A program made the translations under genes and the position numbers. A stretch of DNA of 64,000 nt from Gammaproteobacteria bacterium (GTDB taxonomy: Bacteria; Pseudomonadota; Gammaproteobacteria; Coxiellales; Coxiellaceae), in contig JAUIDD010000006.1 of the NCBI GenBank assembly GCA_030429175.1, forward strand, positions 1-64,000, in the 5' to 3' direction. The notes below the pieces were generated by a model. That model searched no databases, was not told the DNA's origin, and saw nothing but the letters and a program-made list of their open reading frames with translations. Shown here piece after piece: positions 42,365 to 51,897 of this stretch; the first letter of the stretch is position 1; each line of letters opens with the position of its first letter.

Positions 42365-43621
42365 ATGAATCGCATTTCCATTGCACGTAAAATCGACAAT
42401 AGTACACTACTGACATGGGCAACAAGCTTCTTAGCTGCACTATTTTTTGCCTACGATTACTTGCTACGTATTACTCCAAGCTTTATGACCAGCAACTTAC
42501 GTGATCACTTTCAGGGCCTTAGTAGCACGGGACTTGGCACATTGAGTAGCCTTTATTTTTGGAGTTATGTACCGATGCAAATCATCGTCGGTGTTTTGCT
42601 TGATCACTATGGCGTACGCAAAAGCCTGTTGTTTGCCGTGATACTATGCATCATCGGTAATAGCCTTTTTGGCTTTGTTGACAACATATATGTTGCTGGA
42701 ATCGGGCGCTTTATTATTGGTAGCGGCTGTGCTTTTGCACTAGTGGGCGCACTCAAATACGCTTCATTAAAAATTCCCAAGCAATATTTTTCTTTATATG
42801 TCGGTATTACTATTGCCATCGGCATGCTCGCGGGTGTAATTGGAGACTATTTTTTTCATTGGCTTGTGCTTTACTCTGGCTGGCAAAATACAATCACAAC
42901 CATGTCTATTATGGGTGTGATATTATTTGTATTATTTTGGCTATTTATATTTGATAAACCATCTGCATCACACTCAAATATCACATTAAAACCATTATTC
43001 AAGCAGTTCTTTGCATCGTTAGTAAAAGCTAAGTACTTCATTGTCGGTATAGTCGGTTGTCTACTTTTTATATCAATTGCTGCTATTGCCGGTTTATGGG
43101 GTATACCGTTTCTTAAAGCCGTTTATCCAACCCGACCCCTACTACCTTCATCTTTAAATGCGATGATATTTTGGGGCTGGCTAATTGGCTCTCCAGTTAT
43201 TAGTTATATCGCCTCACACTATAACAACCTTCTTAAACCTCTCTATATAGGTAGCTTTATTGCTGCGATCAGTTTTGCGATTATCCTTATTCATCCACAA
43301 CTACCCGCATGGGCAATGGCCATATTACTATTTATATTCGGAGTTGGCTGTAGTAGTGAAGTGCTCTGTATGGCAATACCTAGTCACTTTGTTGAAGCAA
43401 ATAAAGTAGCCATTGCCATTAGCGTGATCAATTTCATTATTATGCTTTCAGGTATGTTTGTTCAGCCACTGATAGGCTGGATACTCAACTTAACATCAAA
43501 CGTTAATTCGCTTGGCGAGCACCTTTACACACTCAATGATTACCGTTATGCACTGATACTCGTACCCGTTAGCATGCTGATTGCAGGCATCCTTACCTTC
43601 TTCATCAAAATGGACAGTTAA
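42365..43621 (+). CDS. MFS transporter, Pht-like
   Basis: Twelve membrane helices fill 418 residues. The first helix FFAYDYLLRITPSFM and the following PMQIIVGVLLDHYGVRK match the pattern of the Legionella Pht (phagosomal transporter) branch of the major facilitator family, which imports amino acids or nucleosides needed for growth inside the vacuole. The substrate is not determinable. A TACAAT (42354-42359) lies 5 nt before the ATG with no SD, so the message may be leaderless. The gene overlaps the convergent 460-residue gene by 17 bp. Confidence 0.83.
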   Translation: MNRISIARKIDNSTLLTWATSFLAALFFAYDYLLRITPSFMTSNLRDHFQGLSSTGLGTLSSLYFWSYVPMQIIVGVLLDHYGVRKSLLFAVILCIIGNSLFGFVDNIYVAGIGRFIIGSGCAFALVGALKYASLKIPKQYFSLYVGITIAIGMLAGVIGDYFFHWLVLYSGWQNTITTMSIMGVILFVLFWLFIFDKPSASHSNITLKPLFKQFFASLVKAKYFIVGIVGCLLFISIAAIAGLWGIPFLKAVYPTRPLLPSSLNAMIFWGWLIGSPVISYIASHYNNLLKPLYIGSFIAAISFAIILIHPQLPAWAMAILLFIFGVGCSSEVLCMAIPSHFVEANKVAIAISVINFIIMLSGMFVQPLIGWILNLTSNVNSLGEHLYTLNDYRYALILVPVSMLIAGILTFFIKMDS

Positions 43622-44987
43622 GACTTTCTGACTTAGCCCACCGCTGCATACGCTTAGAATAGTCATTAACTGACTCACTTTCCCTGGGTTCTGGGACAGG
43701 AGCAGGCGTTGCCTCAGCACTAAACATAGCTGGACTAAATTTTCTTGTTACCAATGATAGCGGCTCATCTTCTTCTGTAGCTGCACTTAATAACCCTTCA
43801 AGTGCAGACTGGAGACTTAGAAAATCATCAAGATATTGCTCAACAGCTGCTAACATTTGCTGCTCATCGATTAATGAAAATCGTTGTTTAAGCGACGCAT
43901 CATGACTTAATTTGCCTTTCATATAATCTAAAAACTTGCCACAGCTCTCTTTAGTGCCTAATATAGCTTCGAGCATTTCATTTTGACAAACACTCGCAAG
44001 CTTTGCATTTACTGAATCATGAACTTGCACAAAATTAATTTTGTAGTGTTGCTTTAGATACTGCTTTAGCTTTTCAGGTTCACAAAGATGAAAATAATAA
44101 GCTAAGATTGCACGCGCCAATTGATCTCTCTCACAGTGCGTTACGATAGTCTGAATTTGCCGATCTTGATCCTGCACGCGATTTAATTGAAATAATGCGT
44201 ACAAAACCATTTTACCGCGCTTCAATAAGCTTAATAAATTTTCATTGCGACCATCCACAAACGCATCCAGAAACACATCAAATCCATTGGATAGAGTAGC
44301 TGTTTGTACTTGCTCCTCTAATTCAGAATAGTTAACTTTTCCCAATACATCATAAACAGAGTTAAACTCATAAAGACAACAGCGCATAAAATGAATCACC
44401 GCACTTCGAAACGATAATGGATTAGGGTATTTTTTACTAGAGCAAAATTTGTCTCGTGCTTCTTCAATAAGCTTATGAAGATCACCATAGAATTTAATGC
44501 ACTTAGTCTTGAAAGGCACTTCCAGTGCCTTAAAAATAGGCTCATAAGCCAATAATGTTTTATCGATACCACAGCTCAAAATTGGCAAGCGTACACTAAA
44601 ACCAGGGAACCCTTTCTTTAGTTCTAAGTGCATAAAATTTTCATACTGTTTAAACTCGTCTATTAAGTCCATTTGTTTATTTGAGATAAATAATGCTTCG
44701 AATAAAGTAATCAGCTCGTGCTGTAAGATAACCATCACATCTCCAGCAGTAACCGCGGAGGCTGTTTCGGGCTCAAAAATTATGACACCAGAAATAAGTG
44801 GCGTGTTATCCGAATTAAAAATGATGCGCGATACCTTTCGATATGCAGTAGGAGGCATTACCGCAAAGCACAGCTCAATAGCACCTTGGTCAGAAGTTAA
44901 TGCCCAATAGGCACCTTTTTCCATCATCATTCTTAAGCATGTTGGCATAGGCTTGAGGGTTGAGTTGCTTCTATCAAAATACGGCAT
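43605..44987 (-). CDS. Unknown protein, 460 aa, effector-like
   Basis: I do not recognise the family. The protein is soluble, helical and Cys-containing throughout, with no signal peptide or membrane helix. The C-terminal 60 residues are Pro/Glu/Ser-rich and disordered, with an acidic EEDEP and a later EPRESES, resembling the Glu-rich signals of Dot/Icm substrates. This is weak evidence on its own. Its 3' end overlaps the MFS gene. It is monocistronic. Confidence 0.65.
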   Translation of the reverse strand: MPYFDRSNSTLKPMPTCLRMMMEKGAYWALTSDQGAIELCFAVMPPTAYRKVSRIIFNSDNTPLISGVIIFEPETASAVTAGDVMVILQHELITLFEALFISNKQMDLIDEFKQYENFMHLELKKGFPGFSVRLPILSCGIDKTLLAYEPIFKALEVPFKTKCIKFYGDLHKLIEEARDKFCSSKKYPNPLSFRSAVIHFMRCCLYEFNSVYDVLGKVNYSELEEQVQTATLSNGFDVFLDAFVDGRNENLLSLLKRGKMVLYALFQLNRVQDQDRQIQTIVTHCERDQLARAILAYYFHLCEPEKLKQYLKQHYKINFVQVHDSVNAKLASVCQNEMLEAILGTKESCGKFLDYMKGKLSHDASLKQRFSLIDEQQMLAAVEQYLDDFLSLQSALEGLLSAATEEDEPLSLVTRKFSPAMFSAEATPAPVPEPRESESVNDYSKRMQRWAKSESLNCPF

Positions 44988-45113
44988 TAGCTTTTATCCT
45001 GTAGTTAAAATCAAGAGAAAAGTACAGTCTTACAGCATAAATTGCAAGTGTAAATTGGACTCCACCTCAAGCAAAGAGTAAACTATCTATATTTTACGAT
45101 TAAAGGAAGCCTC

Positions 45114-45314
45114 ATGTTTAAACACATTATAATTTTCGTACTCCCTACGCTTGCCTTATGCGGCTGTGCACGTCACCCTCAAAGCTACTGCCATCAACTT
45201 GCTAATAAAATAGCAACTTATCAACACAGCGGCAGCGATCGTAATAAAGTCAATCCTGCACAACGTGCAACACTCATACAACAATATAAATCTCTAGATT
45301 GTGAAGATCAGTAA
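45114..45314 (+). CDS. Small lipoprotein, 66 aa
   Basis: A short basic start (MFKH), a hydrophobic segment and a lipobox at LCGC (Cys18) mark a type II signal peptide. The mature part is about 49 residues, with two further Cys residues (CHQL, LDCED) that could form a disulfide. The residue after Cys18 is Ala, which favours the outer membrane. AGGA precedes the ATG. No family is recognised. Confidence 0.7.
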   Translation: MFKHIIIFVLPTLALCGCARHPQSYCHQLANKIATYQHSGSDRNKVNPAQRATLIQQYKSLDCEDQ

Positions 45315-45334
45315 TCCGCGGCTGATTGGCACAA

Positions 45335-46000
45335 TTAAACACTGTTTAGTTGCTGAATAAGGGCTTTGTAGTTAGGCACGTGTTGAACGACCAAGCCCCA
45401 AAATCGAGAAGAATGATTCATTTCTTTTAAATGACACAACTCATGAATTAACACATAGCGCACCAATTCAGGCTCTAGATAAAGCAAGCGTGCATTTAGA
45501 CAGATGTCGCCTTTAGAAGAACAGCTACCCCAACGTGTTTTTTGCATACGAATCATCGCCTGGCGATAAACAAAGCCAAGTGCTTCACTCAAGTCTTGTA
45601 GCATTGGTAATAAATGGCGTTGTGCCTGTATTTTAAGCCATTTAAACAGCACAGGCTCACAACAACGCATATCGATGATATCACCCGAGAAAATTAACAC
45701 ATCATCTAATGGTTGGCGCAAACGGCAACGCTTTGAAGGCATATGCAAATACTGACACTGATAACGTTTATCGATACACTTTAAATGAAGTGAAGTGATT
45801 AATTGATATGATTTTTGTGGCTTTGTGCGGATATTTTTTAAAACCCATCCATGATTCTGCTTAAAAAACTGCAATCCTTTACGCTCACTGCAGCCGACAG
45901 GCAATACAATTTCAATGGTTTGGTCCGCCAAAATACGCAAGCTTAATCTTTTAGCACGCTTGCTTTGACGAAAAATATAAGGAGTATCCACTACAGTCAT
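45335..46000 (-). CDS. YgjP-like zinc metallopeptidase (DUF45/WLM superfamily)
   Basis: The 221-residue protein carries TRWGSCSSKG (155-164) and the zinc motif HELCH (186-190) with a third ligand at His196 (EMNHS), the signature of YgjP/DUF45 proteins. These are SprT-like putative metallopeptidases of uncertain substrate. Its ATG overlaps the stop of the RND pump gene as ATGA, so it is co-transcribed as the last gene of the pump operon. Why a metallopeptidase should be linked to the pump is not clear. Confidence 0.88.
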   Translation of the reverse strand: MTVVDTPYIFRQSKRAKRLSLRILADQTIEIVLPVGCSERKGLQFFKQNHGWVLKNIRTKPQKSYQLITSLHLKCIDKRYQCQYLHMPSKRCRLRQPLDDVLIFSGDIIDMRCCEPVLFKWLKIQAQRHLLPMLQDLSEALGFVYRQAMIRMQKTRWGSCSSKGDICLNARLLYLEPELVRYVLIHELCHLKEMNHSSRFWGLVVQHVPNYKALIQQLNSV

Positions 46001-49000
46001 AAGCTAAAGGTCAGTAACGCATAACCAACTACACCGATTGAGATTAGAAACAGCACCAGATTACGCCCTTTCATACTATAAATTACTGGCAAAATAAATA
46101 AGGTAAATAATGTGCCCACACCTAAGCCCATTGCAATGACCAAACCAATATCAAAACGGCTTGCCGAACCTGGCCCTGCGGCTGCAAGTAAGGGCACCAT
46201 ACCAAAGATCATCGAAAAAGTAGTCATTAATACAGGACGAAAACGAATCGCAGCAGCTTGAATTACCGCTTCACGGAGTTCCATTTGTGATTCTTTGCGT
46301 AGTTTATTAGCAAATTCAACAATCAAGATACCATGTTTACTGATCAAGCCAATCAAAGTAATAAGACCTATTTGGGTGTAAATATTAATCGTTGCCAAGC
46401 CCCAGTTGAGCGGCAGCAGAGCGCCACAAATAGCCATCGGCACTGTAGTCATTACAACCAGTGGATCTTTTAAGCTATCAAATTGCGCCGCCAATACTAG
46501 ATAAATCACTAATAACGAGAACACAAACGCAACGACCAGTGCATTACCTTCCTGCACAAACAGGCGTGTTTGCCCCATATAATCGTAGCTAATATCACGC
46601 GGTAAAATGCGCTTAGCTTCTTTGGTGATAAAGTCAACGGCATCACCCACCGTATGCCCGGGCATGACTGCACCCATCAAACCTACGGCAGTCAGCTGAG
46701 CAAAGTTAGACAGCATCTGCGGTTCTACATTTTGATAGGTAGTTGAGACAGTCGATAATGGAATTTGTGTACCCGAATGGGTTTGAATATATAGACGCGT
46801 CGCATCAACAAAATTCCATCGGAATGTGCGCTCCACTTGCGGAATTACCTTGTAGCTACGATTATACATACTAAACCAGTTGGTATAGTTACCACCATAT
46901 GCCGTCGCTAAACTATTCGCGATATCATTCATTTGAATGCCCATTTGACCAGCCATCGAGCGGTTAATATCTATATGAAAGGCAGGCTTGTTATACTTCA
47001 CCATATTAAACATAAATAAGAAAATACCGCTATTCATCGCATCATTAAGAAATTGCTGTGAGTATGGATAAAGATATTTCATTGTATTGGTTGTAAAAAG
47101 CGAAAATTGCACGCCGAGTGAACTACCGCCAACAGGAAACGGCGGTGGTGTCATCACTTGTGCTTGCAACCCTGGAATGGTATCAATTTTATTTTTTAAG
47201 GCCAAATACACTTGATTCTGTGTTTGATCGCGCTCAGTCCAGGGTTTTAAAATAATCGCACCAAAAATATTACCTGGCACATTAATTAAAAAATAATGCT
47301 CAAATGATTTAAAGCCCTCAAACATTTTTTTAATCGGGCTTGTATAATGTTCGATATAATCGATATTAGCATCAGATTGCGTCAAAGCCGTATAAAATAC
47401 CACGCCCTGATCCTCTTTAGGTGCTAACTCTTTTTGTGGTAACATATACATATAAATACAGCTTAGCAATACTAAAAAAGCAAATCCAAATACAACCGAA
47501 CGCCCTTTCATCACATCATGCAAGATGCGCTCATAGGCACGTCTAAGCCAGCTAAAGACACTATCGATTAAATGTACAAGACGCTGCGTTTCTAAATTGG
47601 GTGTCAGCAACTTTGAGCACATCATCGGTGATAAGGTCAACGCAATGATACCCGATATTACCACCGCTCCTGCAAGTGTAAAGGCAAACTCTTTAAATAG
47701 CGCACCTGTTAAACCACCCATAAAACCAATCGGCACATATACAGCTGCCAAGGTAATTGTCATTGAGATCACCGGTGTGGCAATATCTTGCGCACCTTTA
47801 ATTGCCGCGTCAAACGCATTCATGCCTTCTTCTATATGGCGATAGACATTTTCAACCACCACAATCGCATCATCGACCACCAACCCAATTGCCAAGACTA
47901 GTGCTAATAGTGTCAGCAAATTGATTGAGTAACCCATCATATCCATAAACGTAAAAATACCCACAAGAGATAATGGCACTGTAACAATGGGAATCAAAAC
48001 TGTTCTAAATGAACCTAAGAACAAGAAAATCACAATCATTACAATAATGGCTGCTTCGATTATGGTATCTATAACCTCATTAATTGAGGCTCTAATATAA
48101 GACGTTGCATCATACACTATCACACCATTCAAACCTGGTGGCATTTTTTTGAATATATCCGGTAGCGTTTCGCGCACTTGTGTAATCATGGATAGTGGGT
48201 TTGCCTCGGGTGTTGGGCTCACACCGATAAATACACCGCGCTTACCATCGAAATAAACACTCGAGTTATAGTCTTCTTTACCCAGTTCAACTTTAGCAAT
48301 ATCTTTCAAATACACCAACGCACCATTATCAGCATATTTCACTACTAGATTCGCAAACTCTTTTTGGCTTTTCGCTTCAGTAGAAGCATTAATGCTAACT
48401 GTGATATATCGCCCTTTTGTATTACCCGATGCAGATAAAAAGTTATTATTTTTAAGCGCACTTTGTACATCCTGCATGCTGACACCAAGCGCAGCCATGC
48501 GATGCGGATTTAACCATGCACGCATGGCAAATACGCTACCACCTAAAATATCAACTTCTGAAACACCTTGTATTGATTCAAGCTTGGGCTGTACCACACG
48601 TGCAATATAATCAGTAATTTGCTCTGAAGTGAGTGTCGTGCTACTAAATGCGGCATATAGTAATGCGGTATTACTACCAGTACTTTTTACGATAACCGGT
48701 TCCTGTGCCGCTGGCGGCAGATTACCTTTTACCTGTTGCACCTTGCTCATCACATCGACAAAGGCTTTATTAGGATCTTCATTAAGCTTAATAAAAACCT
48801 GGATCTGACTCTGACCGTTGGTACTTTGCGATGTCATATAATCGATACCACTACTGGTGGCGACTACTTCTTCTATGGGAGACGTAATAAAGCCTTGAAT
48901 CAAATCGGCTGGCGCACCCGGATAGGCTGTGGTAATAGTGATTGTGGTGTTTTCCATTTTAGGATATTGACGCACGGACAAATCATAAAATGAGCGAATA

Positions 49001-49080
49001 CCAAATATTAAAATTAATGCACTAACAACAAATGCCAGTACGGGTCTTTTAATAAAAATATCTGTAAATTTTTTTACCAT
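45997..49080 (-). CDS. RND efflux transporter, HAE1/AcrB-MexB type
   Basis: The 1027-residue protein has the tandem RND plan: one N-terminal helix, a large periplasmic domain, helices 2-7 with the signature GLVVDDAIVVVENVYRHIEEG, a second periplasmic domain and helices 8-12. It is a proton-driven trimeric exporter for drugs, bile salts or other amphiphiles, with the adaptor encoded 7 bp upstream. No outer-membrane channel gene is adjacent, so it would use a TolC-like protein encoded elsewhere. Confidence 0.93.
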   Translation of the reverse strand: MVKKFTDIFIKRPVLAFVVSALILIFGIRSFYDLSVRQYPKMENTTITITTAYPGAPADLIQGFITSPIEEVVATSSGIDYMTSQSTNGQSQIQVFIKLNEDPNKAFVDVMSKVQQVKGNLPPAAQEPVIVKSTGSNTALLYAAFSSTTLTSEQITDYIARVVQPKLESIQGVSEVDILGGSVFAMRAWLNPHRMAALGVSMQDVQSALKNNNFLSASGNTKGRYITVSINASTEAKSQKEFANLVVKYADNGALVYLKDIAKVELGKEDYNSSVYFDGKRGVFIGVSPTPEANPLSMITQVRETLPDIFKKMPPGLNGVIVYDATSYIRASINEVIDTIIEAAIIVMIVIFLFLGSFRTVLIPIVTVPLSLVGIFTFMDMMGYSINLLTLLALVLAIGLVVDDAIVVVENVYRHIEEGMNAFDAAIKGAQDIATPVISMTITLAAVYVPIGFMGGLTGALFKEFAFTLAGAVVISGIIALTLSPMMCSKLLTPNLETQRLVHLIDSVFSWLRRAYERILHDVMKGRSVVFGFAFLVLLSCIYMYMLPQKELAPKEDQGVVFYTALTQSDANIDYIEHYTSPIKKMFEGFKSFEHYFLINVPGNIFGAIILKPWTERDQTQNQVYLALKNKIDTIPGLQAQVMTPPPFPVGGSSLGVQFSLFTTNTMKYLYPYSQQFLNDAMNSGIFLFMFNMVKYNKPAFHIDINRSMAGQMGIQMNDIANSLATAYGGNYTNWFSMYNRSYKVIPQVERTFRWNFVDATRLYIQTHSGTQIPLSTVSTTYQNVEPQMLSNFAQLTAVGLMGAVMPGHTVGDAVDFITKEAKRILPRDISYDYMGQTRLFVQEGNALVVAFVFSLLVIYLVLAAQFDSLKDPLVVMTTVPMAICGALLPLNWGLATINIYTQIGLITLIGLISKHGILIVEFANKLRKESQMELREAVIQAAAIRFRPVLMTTFSMIFGMVPLLAAAGPGSASRFDIGLVIAMGLGVGTLFTLFILPVIYSMKGRNLVLFLISIGVVGYALLTFSL

Positions 49081-49087
49081 GAATCGA

Positions 49088-50197
49088 CTATGGTCCTTCT
49101 TTTAACGCCATAGAATTGTTAATAACAACTTCTGCATTATCAAACAATTTCACCTGACCGGCATTAACAATCTCATCCCCAGCTTTTAGGCCTTTTTTAA
49201 TCTCGACCTGATCACCACGTTGCTCACCTAGCGTTACCATTTGTTTTATGGCACGGATAATGGGTTTGCCATCTTTTGACTTACCTTCATGTTTAATCAG
49301 ATAAACCGAATCACCGTAAAGTGTATAGGCAACGGCGGTTTGGGGAATTGTAACCACATGCTCTTGTTGTGGTAGTTGCACATAAATATTCGCAAATGCA
49401 CCAGGATAAAGCGTCATATCGGGGTTAGGCACTTCGGCGCGTACTTGTAAAGTACGTGTATTAATATCAATCGCCGAGTTAATCGCGGTGACTTTACCCA
49501 TCACTTCTTTTTGTTTAACACCCGATAGCATCAAGCGCACCCCCTGGCCCACACGTAATTTTTTAAGATCTTGTTGCGGTAACGAGAAGTCTACAAAGAG
49601 CGGATCGAGTGATTGCAGCAGCACTAACGCTGTACCTGCATTGACGTACTCTCCGATGTTCACCATACGAATACCCACTTTACCACTAAACGGCGCACGA
49701 ATATTTTTCTTTGAAATTTGCACACGGTCACCGGCAACGGTTGCTTTCATCTGCTCCAGCTTTGCATTTGCCTCATCACGTGCTGATTTTGAGGTTGAAT
49801 TGGATTTTAGTAAGATTGCCTGACGGTCATACTGAACCTGCGCCAAGTGCAACGACGCCAAATCATTATTTAACTGAGACACATCAAACGCATCATCTAA
49901 CTGAAACAACGGATCTCCCTTTTGAACCATTTGTCCCGACTTGAAACGAATCGCAATCACCTGCCCCGGCAACTCAGGACTGACATTCACACCTTGGATC
50001 GCCTTTAAACTACCGACAGAAAATAGCGCGGGTTTCCATGTCTTCGATTTAGCTACAATAGTTTCAACCGTCGCTGCTGGCATTTTGAAGTCCGCCATAA
50101 ATTTAGCAACCATATGCTTCTTGTAAAAGTCGAAACCAATAGTCCCCGCCAAGACGACAAATAAGAATATAATCACGCACCACATTTTTTTTGACAT
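49088..50197 (-). CDS. RND efflux membrane-fusion (HlyD/AcrA-type) adaptor
   Basis: The 369-residue protein has an N-terminal membrane anchor (WCVIIFLFVVLAGTIGF), a lipoyl/barrel-sandwich part (ELPGQVIAIRFKSGQMVQKGD), a short alpha-hairpin and a beta-barrel with KKNIRAPFSGKVGIR. It bridges the RND pump and an outer-membrane channel. The frame is open far upstream, across the tRNA, but the start is set at ATG 50197 (GGAT upstream) or 50209. The extension is only the antisense of tRNA-Arg. Confidence 0.9.
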   Translation of the reverse strand: MSKKMWCVIIFLFVVLAGTIGFDFYKKHMVAKFMADFKMPAATVETIVAKSKTWKPALFSVGSLKAIQGVNVSPELPGQVIAIRFKSGQMVQKGDPLFQLDDAFDVSQLNNDLASLHLAQVQYDRQAILLKSNSTSKSARDEANAKLEQMKATVAGDRVQISKKNIRAPFSGKVGIRMVNIGEYVNAGTALVLLQSLDPLFVDFSLPQQDLKKLRVGQGVRLMLSGVKQKEVMGKVTAINSAIDINTRTLQVRAEVPNPDMTLYPGAFANIYVQLPQQEHVVTIPQTAVAYTLYGDSVYLIKHEGKSKDGKPIIRAIKQMVTLGEQRGDQVEIKKGLKAGDEIVNAGQVKLFDNAEVVINNSMALKEGP

Positions 50198-50383
50198 ATT
50201 ATTATCCATTAGAAAGAAGCAACTACATCTAATAGTGTACCATTTAATCACCTCACTAATAAATATTATTTTTGTACATCTAAGCAAATCAGTCTGCACA
50301 TGACTTGAGACCATCATGACGATCTTTGCAATGTTCAGCATGGATACAAAGCTAAAATATGCTAATATGCGGGTCTTTGTTCT

Positions 50384-50457
50384 GCCCCGGTAGCTCAGCA
50401 GGATAGAGCAGCCCCCTCCTAAGGGGCAGGTCAGGAGTTCGAATCTCTTTCGGGGCA
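50384..50457 (+). tRNA. tRNA-Arg (anticodon CCT)
   Basis: A 74-nt cloverleaf can be drawn: acceptor GCCCCGG (50384-50390) with TCGGGGC (50450-50456), D stem GCTC/GAGC, anticodon stem GCCCC/GGGGC around loop CTCCTAA (50416-50422) with anticodon CCT at 50418-50420, and T arm with TTCGAAT. Position 73 is A and the 3' CCA is not encoded. It reads AGG codons. The fumC gene begins 31 bp downstream. Confidence 0.96.
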
Positions 50458-50488
50458 CTTTTTTTACATAAGCTTGAGGGAAATAAAT

Positions 50489-51883
50489 ATGAGCACGACA
50501 CGAATTGAAACAGACAGTATTGGTGAGATTGAAGTTCCGGCGCATCAGTACGGTGGCGCGCAGACAGCACGTTCGAAACACAATTTTGCAATTGGTCGCG
50601 AGAAGATGGCGCCTGAATTAATTCGTGCATTTGGCATTTTAAAGAAGTCAGCAGCTCTGGCTAATATGGAGTTAGGCAAACTACCTAAAGAAATAGGCAC
50701 ATTAATCTGTCAGGCAGCAGATGAAGTCATTAATAATGAGCTTGACGTGCACTTCCCGTTAAAGGTTTGGCAGACCGGCAGTGGCACGCAAACAAATATG
50801 AATGTGAATGAGGTTATTTCGAACCGTGCGATAGAAATGACTGGCGGCAAGATGGGTAGTAAAGATCCAGTTCATCCAAATGATCATGTTAACATGTCAC
50901 AATCATCCAACGACACATTTCCAACAGCGATGCACATTGCTACGGTTGAAATGATCCAACATCGTTTAATTCCAGCAGTAACCACATTGCGTGATGCACT
51001 CGTACAAAAGCAGGATGAATTTAAAGATATTGTTAAAATTGGTCGCACCCATTTACAAGATGCAGTGCCACTCACCTTAGGCCAAGAATTTTCAGGCTAT
51101 GTTGCGCAGCTAAATGTTGATCTTAGTTTAATTAGTGAAACATTACCTTATTTATCTCGCCTTGCAATCGGCGGTACGGCAGTAGGTACTGGCTTAAATA
51201 CCCATGCAGAATTTGCTAAACATACCTGCGTACATATTAGTGACATTACAGAATATAACTTTATTCCAGCAACCAATAAGTTTGCAGCATTAGCAGCACA
51301 TGATGAAATCGTATTAACTAGTGGTGCACTTAAAACACTTGCTTGTTCATTGATGAAAATCGCTAATGATATTCGCTGGCTCGCATCTGGTCCTCGCAGT
51401 GGCCTGGGCGAATTAATTTTACCTGCTAATGAACCTGGTTCATCGATAATGCCAGGTAAAGTAAACCCAACCCAATGTGAAGCACTAACAATGGTGTGTG
51501 CGCAAGTCATGGGCAATGACGCAGCAATCGGCTTTGCCGGCTCTCAAGGTAACTTTGAACTCAACGTCTATAAACCCATGATGATTTATAACTTGCTCCA
51601 GTCAATTTATCTGCTAAGTGATGCTTGCGAATCCTTCACAACACATTGCGTTGTTGGCATTGAAGCCAACGAAAAACGCATCCATGAACACCTCACCAAC
51701 TCATTAATGCTTGTTACAGCTCTCAATCCAGTGATCGGCTATGACAAGGCAGCAGCAATCGCAAAAAAAGCGCATAAAGAACTGACCACATTACGTGAAG
51801 CGTGTATTGAGCTTGGTTACCTAACGGGTGATGCGTTTGATGAAGCGATTAAACCACACGAAATGGCTCATCCACATAAATGA
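50489..51883 (+). CDS. fumC: Class II fumarate hydratase
   Basis: The 464-residue enzyme shows the superfamily signature [17 protein letters not shown], the active-site stretches [15 protein letters not shown] and [12 protein letters not shown], and [17 protein letters not shown]. It interconverts fumarate and malate in the TCA cycle as a tetramer without an iron-sulfur cluster. GAGGG lies 8 nt before ATG 50489. The frame extends upstream to 50474, which is rejected. Class II is set by the sequence, separating it from aspartase by overall pattern. Confidence 0.93.
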   Translation: MSTTRIETDSIGEIEVPAHQYGGAQTARSKHNFAIGREKMAPELIRAFGILKKSAALANMELGKLPKEIGTLICQAADEVINNELDVHFPLKVWQTGSGTQTNMNVNEVISNRAIEMTGGKMGSKDPVHPNDHVNMSQSSNDTFPTAMHIATVEMIQHRLIPAVTTLRDALVQKQDEFKDIVKIGRTHLQDAVPLTLGQEFSGYVAQLNVDLSLISETLPYLSRLAIGGTAVGTGLNTHAEFAKHTCVHISDITEYNFIPATNKFAALAAHDEIVLTSGALKTLACSLMKIANDIRWLASGPRSGLGELILPANEPGSSIMPGKVNPTQCEALTMVCAQVMGNDAAIGFAGSQGNFELNVYKPMMIYNLLQSIYLLSDACESFTTHCVVGIEANEKRIHEHLTNSLMLVTALNPVIGYDKAAAIAKKAHKELTTLREACIELGYLTGDAFDEAIKPHEMAHPHK

Positions 51884-51897
51884 GCAATTTGACAACG

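Noticed and set aside
44900-44990. Relating MPYF at the start of the 460-residue protein to the MPYF of the leader ORF at 7703
   Set aside because: Only four residues agree and no other part matches.
50210-50581. N-terminal extension of the RND adaptor and a second antisense ORF over the tRNA
   Set aside because: The segment with [13 protein letters not shown] is the well-known antisense translation of a tRNA gene. The adaptor has a proper membrane anchor starting at 50197-50209.
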